From Nocardia brasiliensis ATCC 700358 (GTDB lineage Bacteria; Actinomycetota; Actinomycetes; Mycobacteriales; Mycobacteriaceae), in assembly GCF_000250675.2 (NCBI RefSeq), contig NC_018681.1, forward strand, positions 6,882,001 to 6,946,000: a stretch of 64,000 nt of DNA. The letters are read 5' to 3'. The stretch's first letter is position 1. The number at the start of each line of letters is the position of its first letter. Positions 1-8,629 of this stretch are shown here, one piece after another. The notes beneath the pieces were generated by a model. It ran no database searches and was not told where the DNA came from. It was given only the letters and a program-made list of their open reading frames with translations. The translations under genes were made by a program, and so were the position numbers.

Positions 1-735
1 CGGCTGCTGCCGGTGCTCCCGGCACTTCGCCGCGACCAGCGCGAGGGTGAACTTGGAGCCGACCACCGGAATATCGGAGCGCAGCCGCAGCAGGAACGGC
101 ACCGCGCCGATGTGATCCTCATGGCCGTGCGTGAGCACCACGGCCACCACATCGGCCATCCGATGCTCGATGGGCCGGAAATCGGGCAGGATCAGGTCGA
201 CACCCGGCTGCTGGTCCTCGGGGAACAGCACACCGCAGTCGACGATGAGCAGCTTGCCGCCGTACTCGAAAACGGTCATGTTCCGGCCGATTTCGCCGAT
301 CCCGCCGAGCGCGAAGACGCGCAGGCCGTTCTTCGGCAGCTTCGGCGGCGTGCCGAGCCGGTCGTGCGCGGGCGTGACGGCCCGCGGGTCCTGCTGCGGC
401 GCCGACTGTTCGCCGCGCCCGCGACCGGACTGCTGACGACCGCGACCGGACTTCTTGGCCTGCTGATTGTTCTGCGGCGCCTCGGCGCGGGCCGCCTTCT
501 TCGCCGGGGCGGACTTCTTCGCCTGCGTCGCCTGCACAGCGGCCGAACGCTCGGTCCGTTCGGCGTCGCCGGTACGCACCGACTTCTCGGCGACCACCTC
601 GGTCACCTCGACCACCTCGGTGACTTCCGGTGCCGCGGCGGGCTTTTCGACCGGCGCGGGCGGCGGCACCGGCGCGGGGGCACCGGCGGCCCGGCTGGCA
701 GTACGACGCGGACGACGAGCTAGCGGGTCACTCAT
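1..735 (-). CDS. rnj: Ribonuclease J, N-terminal part (cut by window edge)
   Basis: The 245 codons seen are the N-terminal part of RNase J, a metallo-beta-lactamase-fold exo/endoribonuclease of mRNA decay and rRNA maturation. The first ~110 residues are a low-complexity Pro/Ala/Lys-rich extension typical of actinobacterial RNase J. The conserved core follows, with FALGGIGEIGRNM and then the zinc-binding motif LTHGHEDHIGA near residues 190-200. The start is the ATG at 735, giving MSDPLARRPRRTASRAAG. It lies 73 bp downstream of dapA on the same strand, the arrangement known from mycobacteria (dapA followed by Rv2752c). The C-terminal beta-CASP part lies outside the window. The identity is firm. 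Confidence 0.93.
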   Translation of the reverse strand, partial: MSDPLARRPRRTASRAAGAPAPVPPPAPVEKPAAAPEVTEVVEVTEVVAEKSVRTGDAERTERSAAVQATQAKKSAPAKKAARAEAPQNNQQAKKSGRGRQQSGRGRGEQSAPQQDPRAVTPAHDRLGTPPKLPKNGLRVFALGGIGEIGRNMTVFEYGGKLLIVDCGVLFPEDQQPGVDLILPDFRPIEHRMADVVAVVLTHGHEDHIGAVPFLLRLRSDIPVVGSKFTLALVAAKCREHRQQP

Positions 736-808
736 GCCTGCACCTCGCTGACGCTCGGTTCCGACATGCGCGATGCACGCTGTGACATGATTCGCTCGCT
801 TCGCTCGT

Positions 809-1717
809 TCATGCGAGCACCCCCGCCACCCGCAGATCAGCGGCCAGGACCTCGAGTTGTTCCGGTGACGGCATCAATTGCGGTAACCGCGGCTCACCCA
901 CCTCGATGCCGAGCAGGTGCAGACCCGCCTTGCTCATCGCGACACCGCCCAGGCGGAACATCGCGGCGTTCAACGGCACCAGGCTCGCGTTGATATCGCG
1001 GGCGCGCACCACGTCACCGGCGGTGTAGGCGGTCAGCAGCTCGCGCAGCCGCTCGGGCACCAGATGCCCGATGACGCTGATGAATCCGGTCGCGCCGACC
1101 GAGAGCCAGGGCAGGTTCAGCGTGTCGTCGCCGGAATAGAAGGCCAGACCGGTGTTCGCGATCAGGTCGGCGCCCGCGTTGATATCGCCCTTGGCGTCCT
1201 TCACCGCGACGATCCGCGGATGCTCGGCCAGGCGGCGCAGGGTGTCCGTGGCGATCGGCACCACCGAGCGCGGCGGAATGTCGTACAGGGTGACCGGCAG
1301 GTCGGTGGCATCGGCGACCGCGGTGAAGTGCGCGAGCAGACCCTCCTGCGAGGGACGCGAGTAATAGGGCGTGACCACGAGCAGGCCGTGGGCGCCGGCG
1401 CGTTGCGCGTTGCGCGCCAATTCGATCGAGTGGGCGGTGTCGTAGGTGCCCGCGCCCGCGATCACGGTGGCGCGGGTGCCGACCGCGTCGACGACGGCGC
1501 GCAGCAGATCCGCCTTCTCCGATTCGGTGGTGGTCGGTGATTCGCCCGTGGTCCCGGAGATCGCGAGCAGATCGACACCGCGATCGATCAAGTGGGACGC
1601 GAGGGCGACTCCGGCATCGACGTCGAGCTTGCCGTCGGCACTGAAGGGAGTCACCATCGCGACACCAACTGTGCCGGACGCACTCAGCTCGCTTTGCGTC
1701 GAATTACCGTTCGTCAT
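809..1717 (-). CDS. dapA: 4-hydroxy-tetrahydrodipicolinate synthase
   Basis: DapA condenses pyruvate with aspartate semialdehyde, the first committed step of the lysine/diaminopimelate branch, in the cytoplasm. The 302-aa length is normal for the family. Visible landmarks are AMVTPFSADGKLDVD at the N-terminus, the SGTTGESPT loop, the catalytic Tyr in TLYDIPPRS and the Schiff-base Lys in VAVKDAKGD. I place the start at the ATG at 1717 (MTNGNSTQSELSASGTVGVAM) because the upstream in-frame extension is not DapA-like and would run through the divergent gene at 1865. RNase J follows 73 bp downstream and is probably cotranscribed. Confidence 0.95.
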   Translation of the reverse strand: MTNGNSTQSELSASGTVGVAMVTPFSADGKLDVDAGVALASHLIDRGVDLLAISGTTGESPTTTESEKADLLRAVVDAVGTRATVIAGAGTYDTAHSIELARNAQRAGAHGLLVVTPYYSRPSQEGLLAHFTAVADATDLPVTLYDIPPRSVVPIATDTLRRLAEHPRIVAVKDAKGDINAGADLIANTGLAFYSGDDTLNLPWLSVGATGFISVIGHLVPERLRELLTAYTAGDVVRARDINASLVPLNAAMFRLGGVAMSKAGLHLLGIEVGEPRLPQLMPSPEQLEVLAADLRVAGVLA

Positions 1718-1805
1718 GGTCAGAAAGGCTACCCGGTCGGGATAACGCCCTCGACACCGTCGTCTCCGAACGGACCGGCCAGCCGGGTGATCCCGCTCCC
1801 ATTCC

Positions 1806-1865
1806 GTCAGAGTGATGTCAATCCCGTCCTTGCCGGACATCACATATGGCGTCACACTGATGTCA
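1806..1865. promoter_or_regulatory. Repeated operator-like motif upstream of the RHH gene
   Basis: GTCAGAGTGATGTCA (1806-1820) recurs as GTCACACTGATGTCA (1851-1865, 13 of 15 identical). The inverted octamer GACATCAC (1836-1843) lies between them and is the exact reverse complement of GTGATGTC inside the first copy. Such a cluster of half-sites in the dapA/RHH intergenic region would suit a ribbon-helix-helix repressor. Binding is inferred. Confidence 0.5.
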
Positions 1866-2308
1866 TGGATCTGAACAAGTACACCGCTCGCCTGCGCACG
1901 GACCTGATCGCCGCCGCCGCCCTCGGTGACGAGAAAACCCAGGCCACCGCGGCGGCGTTGGCCGCGGCTACGGAGAGTTCGGCGCGATTGGTGTTGCTTG
2001 CCGCGCTGTCCGACCTCGCCGCCGAGATCAGTACCGAACTGGGCGATCGCAGCGTGCACCTGTCCTTCGACGGCACCGACGCCAAGGTCGACCTGCGCAA
2101 GACGTCGTCCGCCGACGACCATCCGAGCTTCGAGGAGATGACCGGCGACATCAGCCGCGTCACGCTGCGCCTCGTCGAACAGATGAAGTCCCGTGCAGAG
2201 GAGGCGGCCGCGCAGAGCGGTCAGTCGCTCAATTCCTGGCTGTCCAGCGCGGTTTCCGGCGCGCTGCGCGACCAAATGCGCGGCTACGGCCCCAAGCGCG
2301 ACTCCTGA
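1865..2308 (+). CDS. Ribbon-helix-helix (HicB/Arc-like) protein
   Basis: A 147-aa protein divergent from dapA. The C-terminal ~35 residues (VEQMKSRAEEAAAQSGQSLN, then SWLSSAVSGALRD) match the Arc/CopG/HicB-type ribbon-helix-helix, in which a short strand is followed by two helices binding DNA as a dimer. The N-terminal half is an alpha/beta domain without a motif I can name. No HicA toxin lies beside it, so it may be a solitary autoregulatory repressor. The start is the ATG at 1865 (MDLNKYTARLRTDL). A 15-bp direct repeat overlaps this start codon, consistent with autoregulation. Family assignment is moderately sure; the target is unknown. Confidence 0.7.
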   Translation: MDLNKYTARLRTDLIAAAALGDEKTQATAAALAAATESSARLVLLAALSDLAAEISTELGDRSVHLSFDGTDAKVDLRKTSSADDHPSFEEMTGDISRVTLRLVEQMKSRAEEAAAQSGQSLNSWLSSAVSGALRDQMRGYGPKRDS

Positions 2309-2317
2309 GCCTGTTCG

Positions 2318-3517
2318 CTAGAGCAGCGGCGCAAGATTGCCTCGATCGCCGATGACCACCTTGTCGAGCTCGAGCCAGTCGGCCATCTCGCGCAACGCCT
2401 CGGTGAGCGCGAACGCGGTCGCCGGGGTGTCGTGCCCGGGCTCGGCGAAGGCGGCCGGGACGGACAGCCGGCCGGCCGCGCGTTCGGCGCGCAGGTCGAC
2501 CCGGCCGACCAGCTCACCGTTCAACAGGAACGGGAAGACGTAATAACCGTGTACCCGTTTGGGTTCCGGGGTGTAGATCTCGATCCGATAGTGGAAATCG
2601 AAGAGCCGCTCGGTGCGCGGGCGGAAGAAGATCAGCGGGTCGAACGGGCACAGCAGCGCCGACCCTTCGATCCGGCGCGGCATCGGGGTGCCGGCCCGCA
2701 GGTAGCCGGGCTTGTCCCAGCCGTCCACCGCGACCTCGGCCAGTTCGCCCGCGTCGATCAGGTCGGCAATGGCCGGCTCGGTCTGCTTGCGGTGCAGCCG
2801 GTAGTAATCGCGGAGGTCGGTCTCGGTGCCGATGCCGTGCGCGGTGGCCGCGCGCAGTACCAGCTCGCGGATCGCGTCTTCCTCGGCGACGGTGCGCGCC
2901 AGCACATCCGGCGGGATCACCCGCTCGGTCAGGTCGTAGTGCCGGGCGAAGGCGACGCGCTTGCCCACCGACAACTCCCCCGCCGCGAACAACTGCTCAC
3001 AGATCATCTTGGTGTCGCTGAGATTCCACCAGGAACCCTTGGCACGGGGCTTGTCGAGTTCGAGGTGCCGCTCGACCTCACCCGCGGTACACGCGCCGAC
3101 CTCGCGGATCACATCCAGGATGTCGCGCCCGAGCGTGGGGTTGCGGTCGACCACCTTGCGCACGCCCGCCCAGCGGCCGCGCGCGAATTGCGCCATCCGC
3201 CAGCGCATCAGGGGCCAGTCCTCGACCGGGATCAGGGCCGCCTCGTGCGCCCAGTACTCCACCAGGCGCCGCGGACGGCGCGCGCTGTCGCGCCAGGCCG
3301 CCTCGTCGAGCAGCGACCGGTCGTAGGCGCCGATCCGGCTGAACACCGGCGCATAGTGCGCGCGGACCACCGCCGACACCGAATCCAGTTGCAGCACTTG
3401 CGTTCTGTCCAGCACCCCGAGCACCGCGCGGCGGGTGGCCCGGGCGGGCTTGCGCGCCGCGAAACCCTGCGCGCCCAGCGCTATCCGCCGAGCCGCCCCC
3501 GCACTGATCTTCCGCAT
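2318..3517 (-). CDS. Winged-helix protein of the YcaQ-like DNA glycosylase family
   Basis: A 399-aa protein of the winged helix DNA-binding/YcaQ family; characterised members are HTH-type DNA glycosylases that unhook interstrand crosslinks or excise bulky lesions. Recognisable family segments are VLDRTQVLQLDSVSAVVRAH near the N-terminus, the RRLVEYWAHEAALIP block, and the C-terminal block beginning SALLCPFDPLIFFRPRTERL and running on through a KRVHGYYVFPFL segment. The start is the ATG at 3517; the longer in-frame extension upstream overlaps the membrane-protein gene and is shadow. The enzyme activity of this particular member is inferred only from family. Confidence 0.8.
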   Translation of the reverse strand: MRKISAGAARRIALGAQGFAARKPARATRRAVLGVLDRTQVLQLDSVSAVVRAHYAPVFSRIGAYDRSLLDEAAWRDSARRPRRLVEYWAHEAALIPVEDWPLMRWRMAQFARGRWAGVRKVVDRNPTLGRDILDVIREVGACTAGEVERHLELDKPRAKGSWWNLSDTKMICEQLFAAGELSVGKRVAFARHYDLTERVIPPDVLARTVAEEDAIRELVLRAATAHGIGTETDLRDYYRLHRKQTEPAIADLIDAGELAEVAVDGWDKPGYLRAGTPMPRRIEGSALLCPFDPLIFFRPRTERLFDFHYRIEIYTPEPKRVHGYYVFPFLLNGELVGRVDLRAERAAGRLSVPAAFAEPGHDTPATAFALTEALREMADWLELDKVVIGDRGNLAPLL

Positions 3518-3576
3518 ACCCGAACAATGCCATGCCCCACCGACAACTTCGCCAGGCCCAGCCCGGTCTCGAGGTC

Positions 3577-4596
3577 CTAGGTGGAGACCTTGATGCTGCC
3601 CGCGGCGTCGATCTCGGTGCGGCGGTCCTGTTCGGGGGCGTTGGCGAGGATGGTGGCGAGAATGCGGCGGCCCATCGGCAGCACGCGCACGGTGACCGAC
3701 CCCGCGTTGGCGGCGTCCAATTCCTTTGTCGCGGCCTCGATCACCTGTTGCCGGACCCAGCGCGGCACCCCGGCGAAGCCGCCGTCGTCGAGCAGCACCA
3801 CCTCGACCCCGCGCGAACGCGCGCCGCGCGCGGCACTGCTGAGCTCGTCGGTGACCAGTTGCGGGGCCCGCAGTCCGTCCCGCAGTTCGGCTTCCAGCAG
3901 CCTGCACTGTTCGCGTTCGGCGGCGGTGAGTTCGACGCCGTCGGCGATGCGCTCCAGGATCGGCCGGGCTACCTTGTCGAGCCGGGCCAGCTGGCGGTCG
4001 CGTTCGCCGTTCTCGGCGGCCATCGTCGCCTCGGCGGCGGCGCGCATCGTCGATTCCTCCCGCAACAGCCGCAGCGAGCGCTGGGTGGGCCGCATGATCA
4101 GCGCGAACAGCGATACCCCCGCCACCGTCGAGATGGGCACGATCGCCCCGGCGATCACCCCGCCGCGCACCCCGTTGAGCACGCCGACGGTCGCGATCAC
4201 GACCGCGACACCGCCGACTCCGAGCCAGGCCGCGCCGAGCCTGCCGCGCAGCACCAGCACCGCCAGCACATAGGACGACGCGAACGCCGTCCACACCTGC
4301 TTGGACCAGTTCTGCTCCACCTCGAACGAGGTGAGCAAGGTCGCCAGCGGGCCGGACGCCGCCACGAACACGGTCGCCGGCCACGGCAGCGGATCCACCG
4401 GAATCACCAGCACCAGCACGCCTGCGGCGGCCAGCAGCGCCAGCGCCGCGGCCGCCGGAATCAGCGGCGACTCGCTGAAATTGCGCACCATGTACAGCAC
4501 GATGGTGGCCTGCAGGATCAGCAGGAACAGTCCCGCCGCCGGATCCCGCAGCCCGAGCAGATCGCGCAGGCCGAATTCGGCGTCGGTGTCAGCCAT
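3577..4596 (-). CDS. Membrane protein, third gene of a two-component operon
   Basis: A 339-aa protein with about six hydrophobic segments in the first ~180 residues (for example LFLLILQATIVLYMV, AAAALALLAAAGVLVLVIPV, AGAIVPISTVAGVSLFALIM). A cytoplasmic tail of ~150 residues follows, with a charged helical stretch (STMRAAAEATMAAENGERDR). The tail ends in a fold resembling a degenerate histidine-kinase ATPase domain, but I see no convincing H, N or G boxes. Its start overlaps the end of the sensor-kinase gene by 8 nt, so it is almost certainly translated with it. It may be an accessory sensor. Function is otherwise unknown. Confidence 0.7.
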   Translation of the reverse strand: MADTDAEFGLRDLLGLRDPAAGLFLLILQATIVLYMVRNFSESPLIPAAAALALLAAAGVLVLVIPVDPLPWPATVFVAASGPLATLLTSFEVEQNWSKQVWTAFASSYVLAVLVLRGRLGAAWLGVGGVAVVIATVGVLNGVRGGVIAGAIVPISTVAGVSLFALIMRPTQRSLRLLREESTMRAAAEATMAAENGERDRQLARLDKVARPILERIADGVELTAAEREQCRLLEAELRDGLRAPQLVTDELSSAARGARSRGVEVVLLDDGGFAGVPRWVRQQVIEAATKELDAANAGSVTVRVLPMGRRILATILANAPEQDRRTEIDAAGSIKVST

Positions 4597-5878
4597 CGCT
4601 GCCCCACACCAGGGTCACCGTGGTGCCCTCCCCCGGCTGCGATTCCACGAAGCCCGCGCCACCGGCGAGCTGACGCATCCGGCCCAGGATGCTCACCGAG
4701 ATGCCGAGCCGATCGGCGGGCACCTGGCTCATGTCGAAACCCGCTCCGTCGTCCCGGAATACGACCCGGATGCCGCCCGCGCTGATGGTCACCGTCACCG
4801 TGCGCTGCACCTCGCGGCCCGGCACGGTGGCGTGCCGCAGGCTGTTGCGCACCGCCTCGGTGAGCGCGGCGGCGATGGTGCCCGCGGCGTCCACGGGCAG
4901 CCGCAGGTCGTCGAAGCCGGACCAGCGCCGCGCGGTGAAGCGGATGCCCGCGTTCACCTCGTGCACGGCCGAGCGCAGGAAGCCGGTGGCCGACTGCGCG
5001 TCCAAACGATTCGGTTCCACCTCGCCGACCCGGCATTCGTCGAGCTGTTCGAGGGTCTGCTCGGCCTGCCTGCGCAGCACCGGCGAATCGGTGCCCGCGC
5101 GGGACGCGTCGAGCAGCGTGGACAGCACGGCATCGTGGATCAGCGCGGCGAAGCGGGCCCGTTCCCGATCGCGCGCCGCGGCGCCGGCGACGGCGGCCGC
5201 GCGCCTGCTCTCGATCGCCGACTCCCGATCCACCCGGTCGGCCGCCGCCTTGGCGTAGATCGCGCACCACAGGAACAGCGCGCACAGTCCCGCCGCACGA
5301 ACGAAGTCACCCGCCCACACCAGCGGCGTGGTGTGCGGCACCACCAGTCCGTTCGACAGCGACGCCACCGCGGAGCCGACCACCAGATACGTGACGGCGG
5401 GCAGCGGCCGCCAGGCGAGCACGGCCGCGAGCACGCCGAGCGCGAGCACCCGGTACAACCAGACCGAACTCACGTCCGGCGCGGGATGTGGATACGAGAG
5501 CGGGATCACCACGAGCGCCGCGAGGAAGCTCACCGCGGCCGCACCGGCGACGAGCTGAATCATCTGTCTGCTCAGGCTGATCGACACCACGGCGAGCACC
5601 GGGAACAGCCCGAAGGCGAGCACCATCGTGACGATGGTCCAGCCGGCATCGAGAAACCGGCTCTGCCCCGCGATCTCCGGCAGCTCCACCACCGCGACGA
5701 TCACGCCCGCGATGCCGATCGCCAAGCCGAAGCGCCGCAGGATGCGGTCGGACGCGCCCTCGTACGCACTCTGTTTGGACGCCGCCACGATGCCACGGCG
5801 CCAACGGCTCGGGCCGGAACGGCCGAGCGAGACAGAGCGGGAATTCGTCGAGGTGTCCAGCATGCTGGACACCGTCAT
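4589..5878 (-). CDS. Sensor histidine kinase, NarL/DesK-like
   Basis: A 429-aa membrane histidine kinase. About seven hydrophobic segments fill residues ~45-230. The dimerisation/phosphoacceptor segment reads RARFAALIHDAVLSTLLDAS, with the likely phosphorylated His in IHDAVL. The HATPase domain shows the N-box (TEAVRNSLRHA) and G-boxes (FRDDGAGFDM, GISVSILGRM, ESQPGEGTTVTLVW). The ATG at 5878 overlaps the stop of the response-regulator gene as ATGA, which fixes the start and implies translational coupling. It should phosphorylate the neighbouring regulator; the stimulus is unknown. Confidence 0.88.
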   Translation of the reverse strand: MTVSSMLDTSTNSRSVSLGRSGPSRWRRGIVAASKQSAYEGASDRILRRFGLAIGIAGVIVAVVELPEIAGQSRFLDAGWTIVTMVLAFGLFPVLAVVSISLSRQMIQLVAGAAAVSFLAALVVIPLSYPHPAPDVSSVWLYRVLALGVLAAVLAWRPLPAVTYLVVGSAVASLSNGLVVPHTTPLVWAGDFVRAAGLCALFLWCAIYAKAAADRVDRESAIESRRAAAVAGAAARDRERARFAALIHDAVLSTLLDASRAGTDSPVLRRQAEQTLEQLDECRVGEVEPNRLDAQSATGFLRSAVHEVNAGIRFTARRWSGFDDLRLPVDAAGTIAAALTEAVRNSLRHATVPGREVQRTVTVTISAGGIRVVFRDDGAGFDMSQVPADRLGISVSILGRMRQLAGGAGFVESQPGEGTTVTLVWGSDG

Positions 5879-6564
5879 GTGCGCGAGTTCCGCTCGGGCA
5901 CCGGTAGCCACCCGTCCTCCACCGCCCGCTTGTACAGGTCGGTCTTGGTCGGCGCCGGGCGTCCCGCGTCGGCGTACTTCTGCCGGATGCGACCGAGGTA
6001 GTCGTTGACCGTCTGCTCGGACAGGCCGGTCAGCCGCGCGACGCGGGAGGCTTTCTCACCCGACGCGTAAAGCGTGAGCACCTCTTGCTGTCGCGGGCTC
6101 AGGCGGAGATCGGACAGTTGCGGGTCACCGTCGATAGCGGCGGCCCAGTCGGTGGTCACCACCTGCTCGCCGGAGGCCGCGCGGCGCACAGCAGCGACCA
6201 CGGTCTGCACGTCCTCGGACTTGCGCACCACGCCGAGCACGCCGGCCCGGGCCGCGGAACGCACCAGGAACGCGTTGTCGGCGCCGGTGAAGATCAGCAC
6301 CTCGATCCCGAGGCGGTCGCGCAGGGTGCGCACGTTGTCCTCGGGGTTCGACCCGTCGGCCAGTCGCAGATCGAGCATGACCAGGTCGAGTTGCGGCAGA
6401 TTCTGCGCGGCGGCCAGCAGTTCCGGCACCGTACCGGCGGTCAGCACCAAATCGAGATCGGGTTCCGGCGCCAGCATGGCGGCCAGCCCGATCGCGACTG
6501 ATTCATGGTCTTCGACCACTCCGATCCGGCGCGACACGTTTTCGCCCCCTTCGGCCAACGTCAC
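5875..6564 (-). CDS. Response regulator, LuxR-type HTH
   Basis: A two-component response regulator of about 229 aa. The receiver begins IGVVEDHESVAIGLAAML, with the phosphoacceptor Asp in VMLDLRLADG and the conserved Lys in GVVRKSED. The C-terminal effector has the LuxR/NarL-like helix-turn-helix (LSPRQQEVLTLYASGEKASR, then TVNDYLGRIRQKY). I prefer the GTG at 6564 because GGAG lies 8 nt upstream; a TTG at 6588 and a GTG at 6537 are also possible. First gene of a three-gene operon with kinase and membrane protein. Confidence 0.87.
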   Translation of the reverse strand: MTLAEGGENVSRRIGVVEDHESVAIGLAAMLAPEPDLDLVLTAGTVPELLAAAQNLPQLDLVMLDLRLADGSNPEDNVRTLRDRLGIEVLIFTGADNAFLVRSAARAGVLGVVRKSEDVQTVVAAVRRAASGEQVVTTDWAAAIDGDPQLSDLRLSPRQQEVLTLYASGEKASRVARLTGLSEQTVNDYLGRIRQKYADAGRPAPTKTDLYKRAVEDGWLPVPERNSRT

Positions 6565-6732
6565 CTGAAATTCTCCATTCCCGAGCAAACTCGTTCACAT
6601 CCCCACCGCGACAACGTTCTGTCAGTATGCAGGTCGCGCGCTCGGAATGGTCAGACACTAGAAATCGGGGCCGCATTCGCGCCGACTACCGGCAGGTATT
6701 GTCATCGCCAGCTACTTCGGAGAAAAAATCTG

Positions 6733-7188
6733 TCATACGTCCATAAGCTGGGCGGCAATGGTCGCACCCAGTTCCCAGCACCGCTGGAGGTCGTCCTTTC
6801 CCGGTGGCCCGGAGACGATTACGGGCGCGGCAGCAAGCGTCCAGCCGAGTCCGGTGGTGATACTCGTCACGCCGCGTTCGGCGCCCTCGGTGCCTTCGTT
6901 GCCGTGCAGATAGAAACCGAACGGCCTGCCCCCGGTGGAATCCAGGCACGGATAATAGAACGTATCGAAGGCGTGTTTCAGTGCGCCCGACATATATCCG
7001 AGGTTCGCCGGACTGCCGAGCAGATAGCCGTCCGCCGCGAGCACGTCCGAAGCGGTCACCCCCAATGCGGCGCGGCGCACCACGTCGACCCCTTCGATCT
7101 CCGGGTCGGTCGCGCCCGACACCACCGCCTCGAACATCGCCTGCATGTGCGGGGACGGCGTGTGATGAACGATCAGCAACTGCGGCAC
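6733..7188 (-). CDS. Flavodoxin-family / NAD(P)H-dependent FMN reductase-like protein
   Basis: A 151-aa protein with a flavodoxin-like fold. It opens with a strand and phosphate-binding loop (LLIVHHTPSPHMQAMFEAV), has the flavin-contacting GYLLGSPANLGYMSGALKHA segment and ends with a typical amphipathic helix. It resembles the short M. tuberculosis protein found next to dapB (Rv2771c-like). It lies 26 bp downstream of the membrane-protein gene and is probably the last gene of a dapB operon. Whether it is a redox carrier or a reductase cannot be told from sequence. Confidence 0.78.
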   Translation of the reverse strand: MPQLLIVHHTPSPHMQAMFEAVVSGATDPEIEGVDVVRRAALGVTASDVLAADGYLLGSPANLGYMSGALKHAFDTFYYPCLDSTGGRPFGFYLHGNEGTEGAERGVTSITTGLGWTLAAAPVIVSGPPGKDDLQRCWELGATIAAQLMDV

Positions 7189-7214
7189 TCGACGAGCCTA
7201 TCCGCGTCCGGGGG

Positions 7215-7718
7215 CTAGGCCCGCTGTTCGCGTTCGAGTCGTTCCAGCGCGACGGCGCGGCGCATGGTGTCGCGGGCCCGCCCGCGGTCTCCCGCGTAGT
7301 CATAGGCGCGGGCCAGCCGATACGACACGCGCCAGTTGTCGGGATCGGCTTCCCATTCCGTTTTGACCTGGTTGAACAGCTCGTCGGCGGCGGCGCGTTC
7401 GATCCGGCCGGAGGGGCGGCGCGGCAGCTCGCTGATGTCGAGTTCACGCCCCTCGTCGTGCATGCGCCGGGCCAGGTGCTGGTGGGCCAGCGCGGCCCGC
7501 ACGGTCGCCGTGACGATCCAGACGCCGACCAGCGGCAGGATCAACACGCCGACCCCGATCAGGATCGCGGCGATCTCGCCGGAGGCGATGAGGCTGAACG
7601 CGATTCGGCCGAGCAGCACGAAATAGAAGACGAGGACGACGACCAGGACCGCGAGGAACGCGACCACCTTGACCACATCGCGGTTCTGTTTGTCCCCGTC
7701 GGCAGCCGCGGCGTTCAC
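7215..7718 (-). CDS. Conserved membrane protein next to dapB
   Basis: A 167-aa protein with two strong transmembrane segments (VVKVVAFLAVLVVVLVFYFV and IAAILIGVGVLILPLVGVWI). A cytoplasmic C-terminus follows that looks like a single TPR-like helical hairpin (EADPDNWRVSYRLARAYDYA). It corresponds in position and type to the Rv2772c-like protein encoded beside dapB in mycobacteria. It lies 31 bp downstream of dapB and 26 bp upstream of the flavodoxin-like gene. No biochemical role is known to me. Confidence 0.78.
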   Translation of the reverse strand: MNAAAADGDKQNRDVVKVVAFLAVLVVVLVFYFVLLGRIAFSLIASGEIAAILIGVGVLILPLVGVWIVTATVRAALAHQHLARRMHDEGRELDISELPRRPSGRIERAAADELFNQVKTEWEADPDNWRVSYRLARAYDYAGDRGRARDTMRRAVALERLEREQRA

Positions 7719-7749
7719 CGGGACACCCTGACGCCGTGCACGTGCATGT

Positions 7750-8499
7750 TCACAGGTCGAGGAAGGGGTCGAGGCCGACGGTCAGTCCCGGACGGCCGGC
7801 GATCTCCCGGACCCCGAGCAGCACGCCCGGCGCGAAGGACGAGCGGTCGATGGAGTCGTGCCGGATGGTGAGGGTCTCGCCCTGGGTGCCGAACAGCACC
7901 TCCTGGTGGGCGACGAGTCCGGCCAGGCGCACCGAGTGCACCCGCACGCCGTCGACGTCGGCGCCGCGCGCCCCGTCGAGCTCGGTGCTGGTGGCGTCGG
8001 GACTACGACCCACGCCCGCCTGCTCCCGGGCCGCGGCGATCAGCCCGGCGGTGCGGTAGGCGGTGCCGGAGGGCGCGTCGGCCTTGTTCGGGTGATGCAA
8101 CTCGATCACCTCGACGGATTCGAAGAACCGTGCGGCCTGTTCGGCGAAGCGCATGGACAGCACGGCGCCGATGGCGAAGTTCGGGGCGATCAGCACACCG
8201 GTCTCGGGCCGGTCGGCGAGCCAGCCGCGCACCTCGTCGAGGCGGGCCGCGTCGAAGCCGGTGGTGCCGACCACCGCGTGGATGCCGTTGCCCACCAGGA
8301 ACTTCAGATTGTCCATCACCACGTCGGGGTGCGTGAAGTCGACGACCACCTGTGTGTTCGCCGCGGTGAAGGTGTCGAGCGCGTCGTCTTTGTCGACGGC
8401 CGCGACCAGCTCCAGGTCGTCGGCCGCTTCCACGGCCGCACAGATGGCCTGTCCGACTTTGCCGCGCGCTCCCAGCACTCCGACCCGAATGGTCACCAC
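7750..8499 (-). CDS. dapB: 4-hydroxy-tetrahydrodipicolinate reductase
   Basis: DapB reduces the dihydrodipicolinate precursor with NAD(P)H in the diaminopimelate/lysine pathway. The 249-aa product has the Rossmann motif VGVLGARGKVGQAI, the VVVDFTHPD segment, the catalytic-loop ELHHPNKADAPSGTAYRTA (substrate-binding His and the Lys of the K-x-D-x-P-S-G-T signature) and the C-terminal GVREIAGRPGLTVGLDP. Two consecutive GTG codons (8499 and 8496) follow GAGGAG; the second has the better spacing. With dapA nearby it supplies diaminopimelate for peptidoglycan. Confidence 0.95.
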   Translation of the reverse strand: MVTIRVGVLGARGKVGQAICAAVEAADDLELVAAVDKDDALDTFTAANTQVVVDFTHPDVVMDNLKFLVGNGIHAVVGTTGFDAARLDEVRGWLADRPETGVLIAPNFAIGAVLSMRFAEQAARFFESVEVIELHHPNKADAPSGTAYRTAGLIAAAREQAGVGRSPDATSTELDGARGADVDGVRVHSVRLAGLVAHQEVLFGTQGETLTIRHDSIDRSSFAPGVLLGVREIAGRPGLTVGLDPFLDL

Positions 8500-8585
8500 A
8501 TCTCCTCAGTCCTAGTCGTCGGTGTCAGCCTATCGACCTGGTCGCCGCGCCGATCCGCTGACCTCTGTGATTTACATTGCTACAT

Positions 8586-8599
8586 GCGCATAATTGCGC
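8586..8599. promoter_or_regulatory. Small palindrome upstream of the hydrolase gene
   Basis: GCGCA-TAAT-TGCGC is a 5-bp inverted repeat around an AT core, about 30 bp before the GTG at 8630, in the dapB/hydrolase divergent region. It could be a regulator site; nothing in the sequence identifies the regulator. Confidence 0.3.
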
Positions 8600-8629
8600 C
8601 TGTCCGTTTTCTGCCCTACGGTCACCAGG

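Noticed and set aside
3519..4384. In-frame upstream extension of the YcaQ-like protein.
   Set aside because: It lies antisense-frame over the membrane-protein gene and has shadow-type Arg-rich composition; the conserved start is at 3517.
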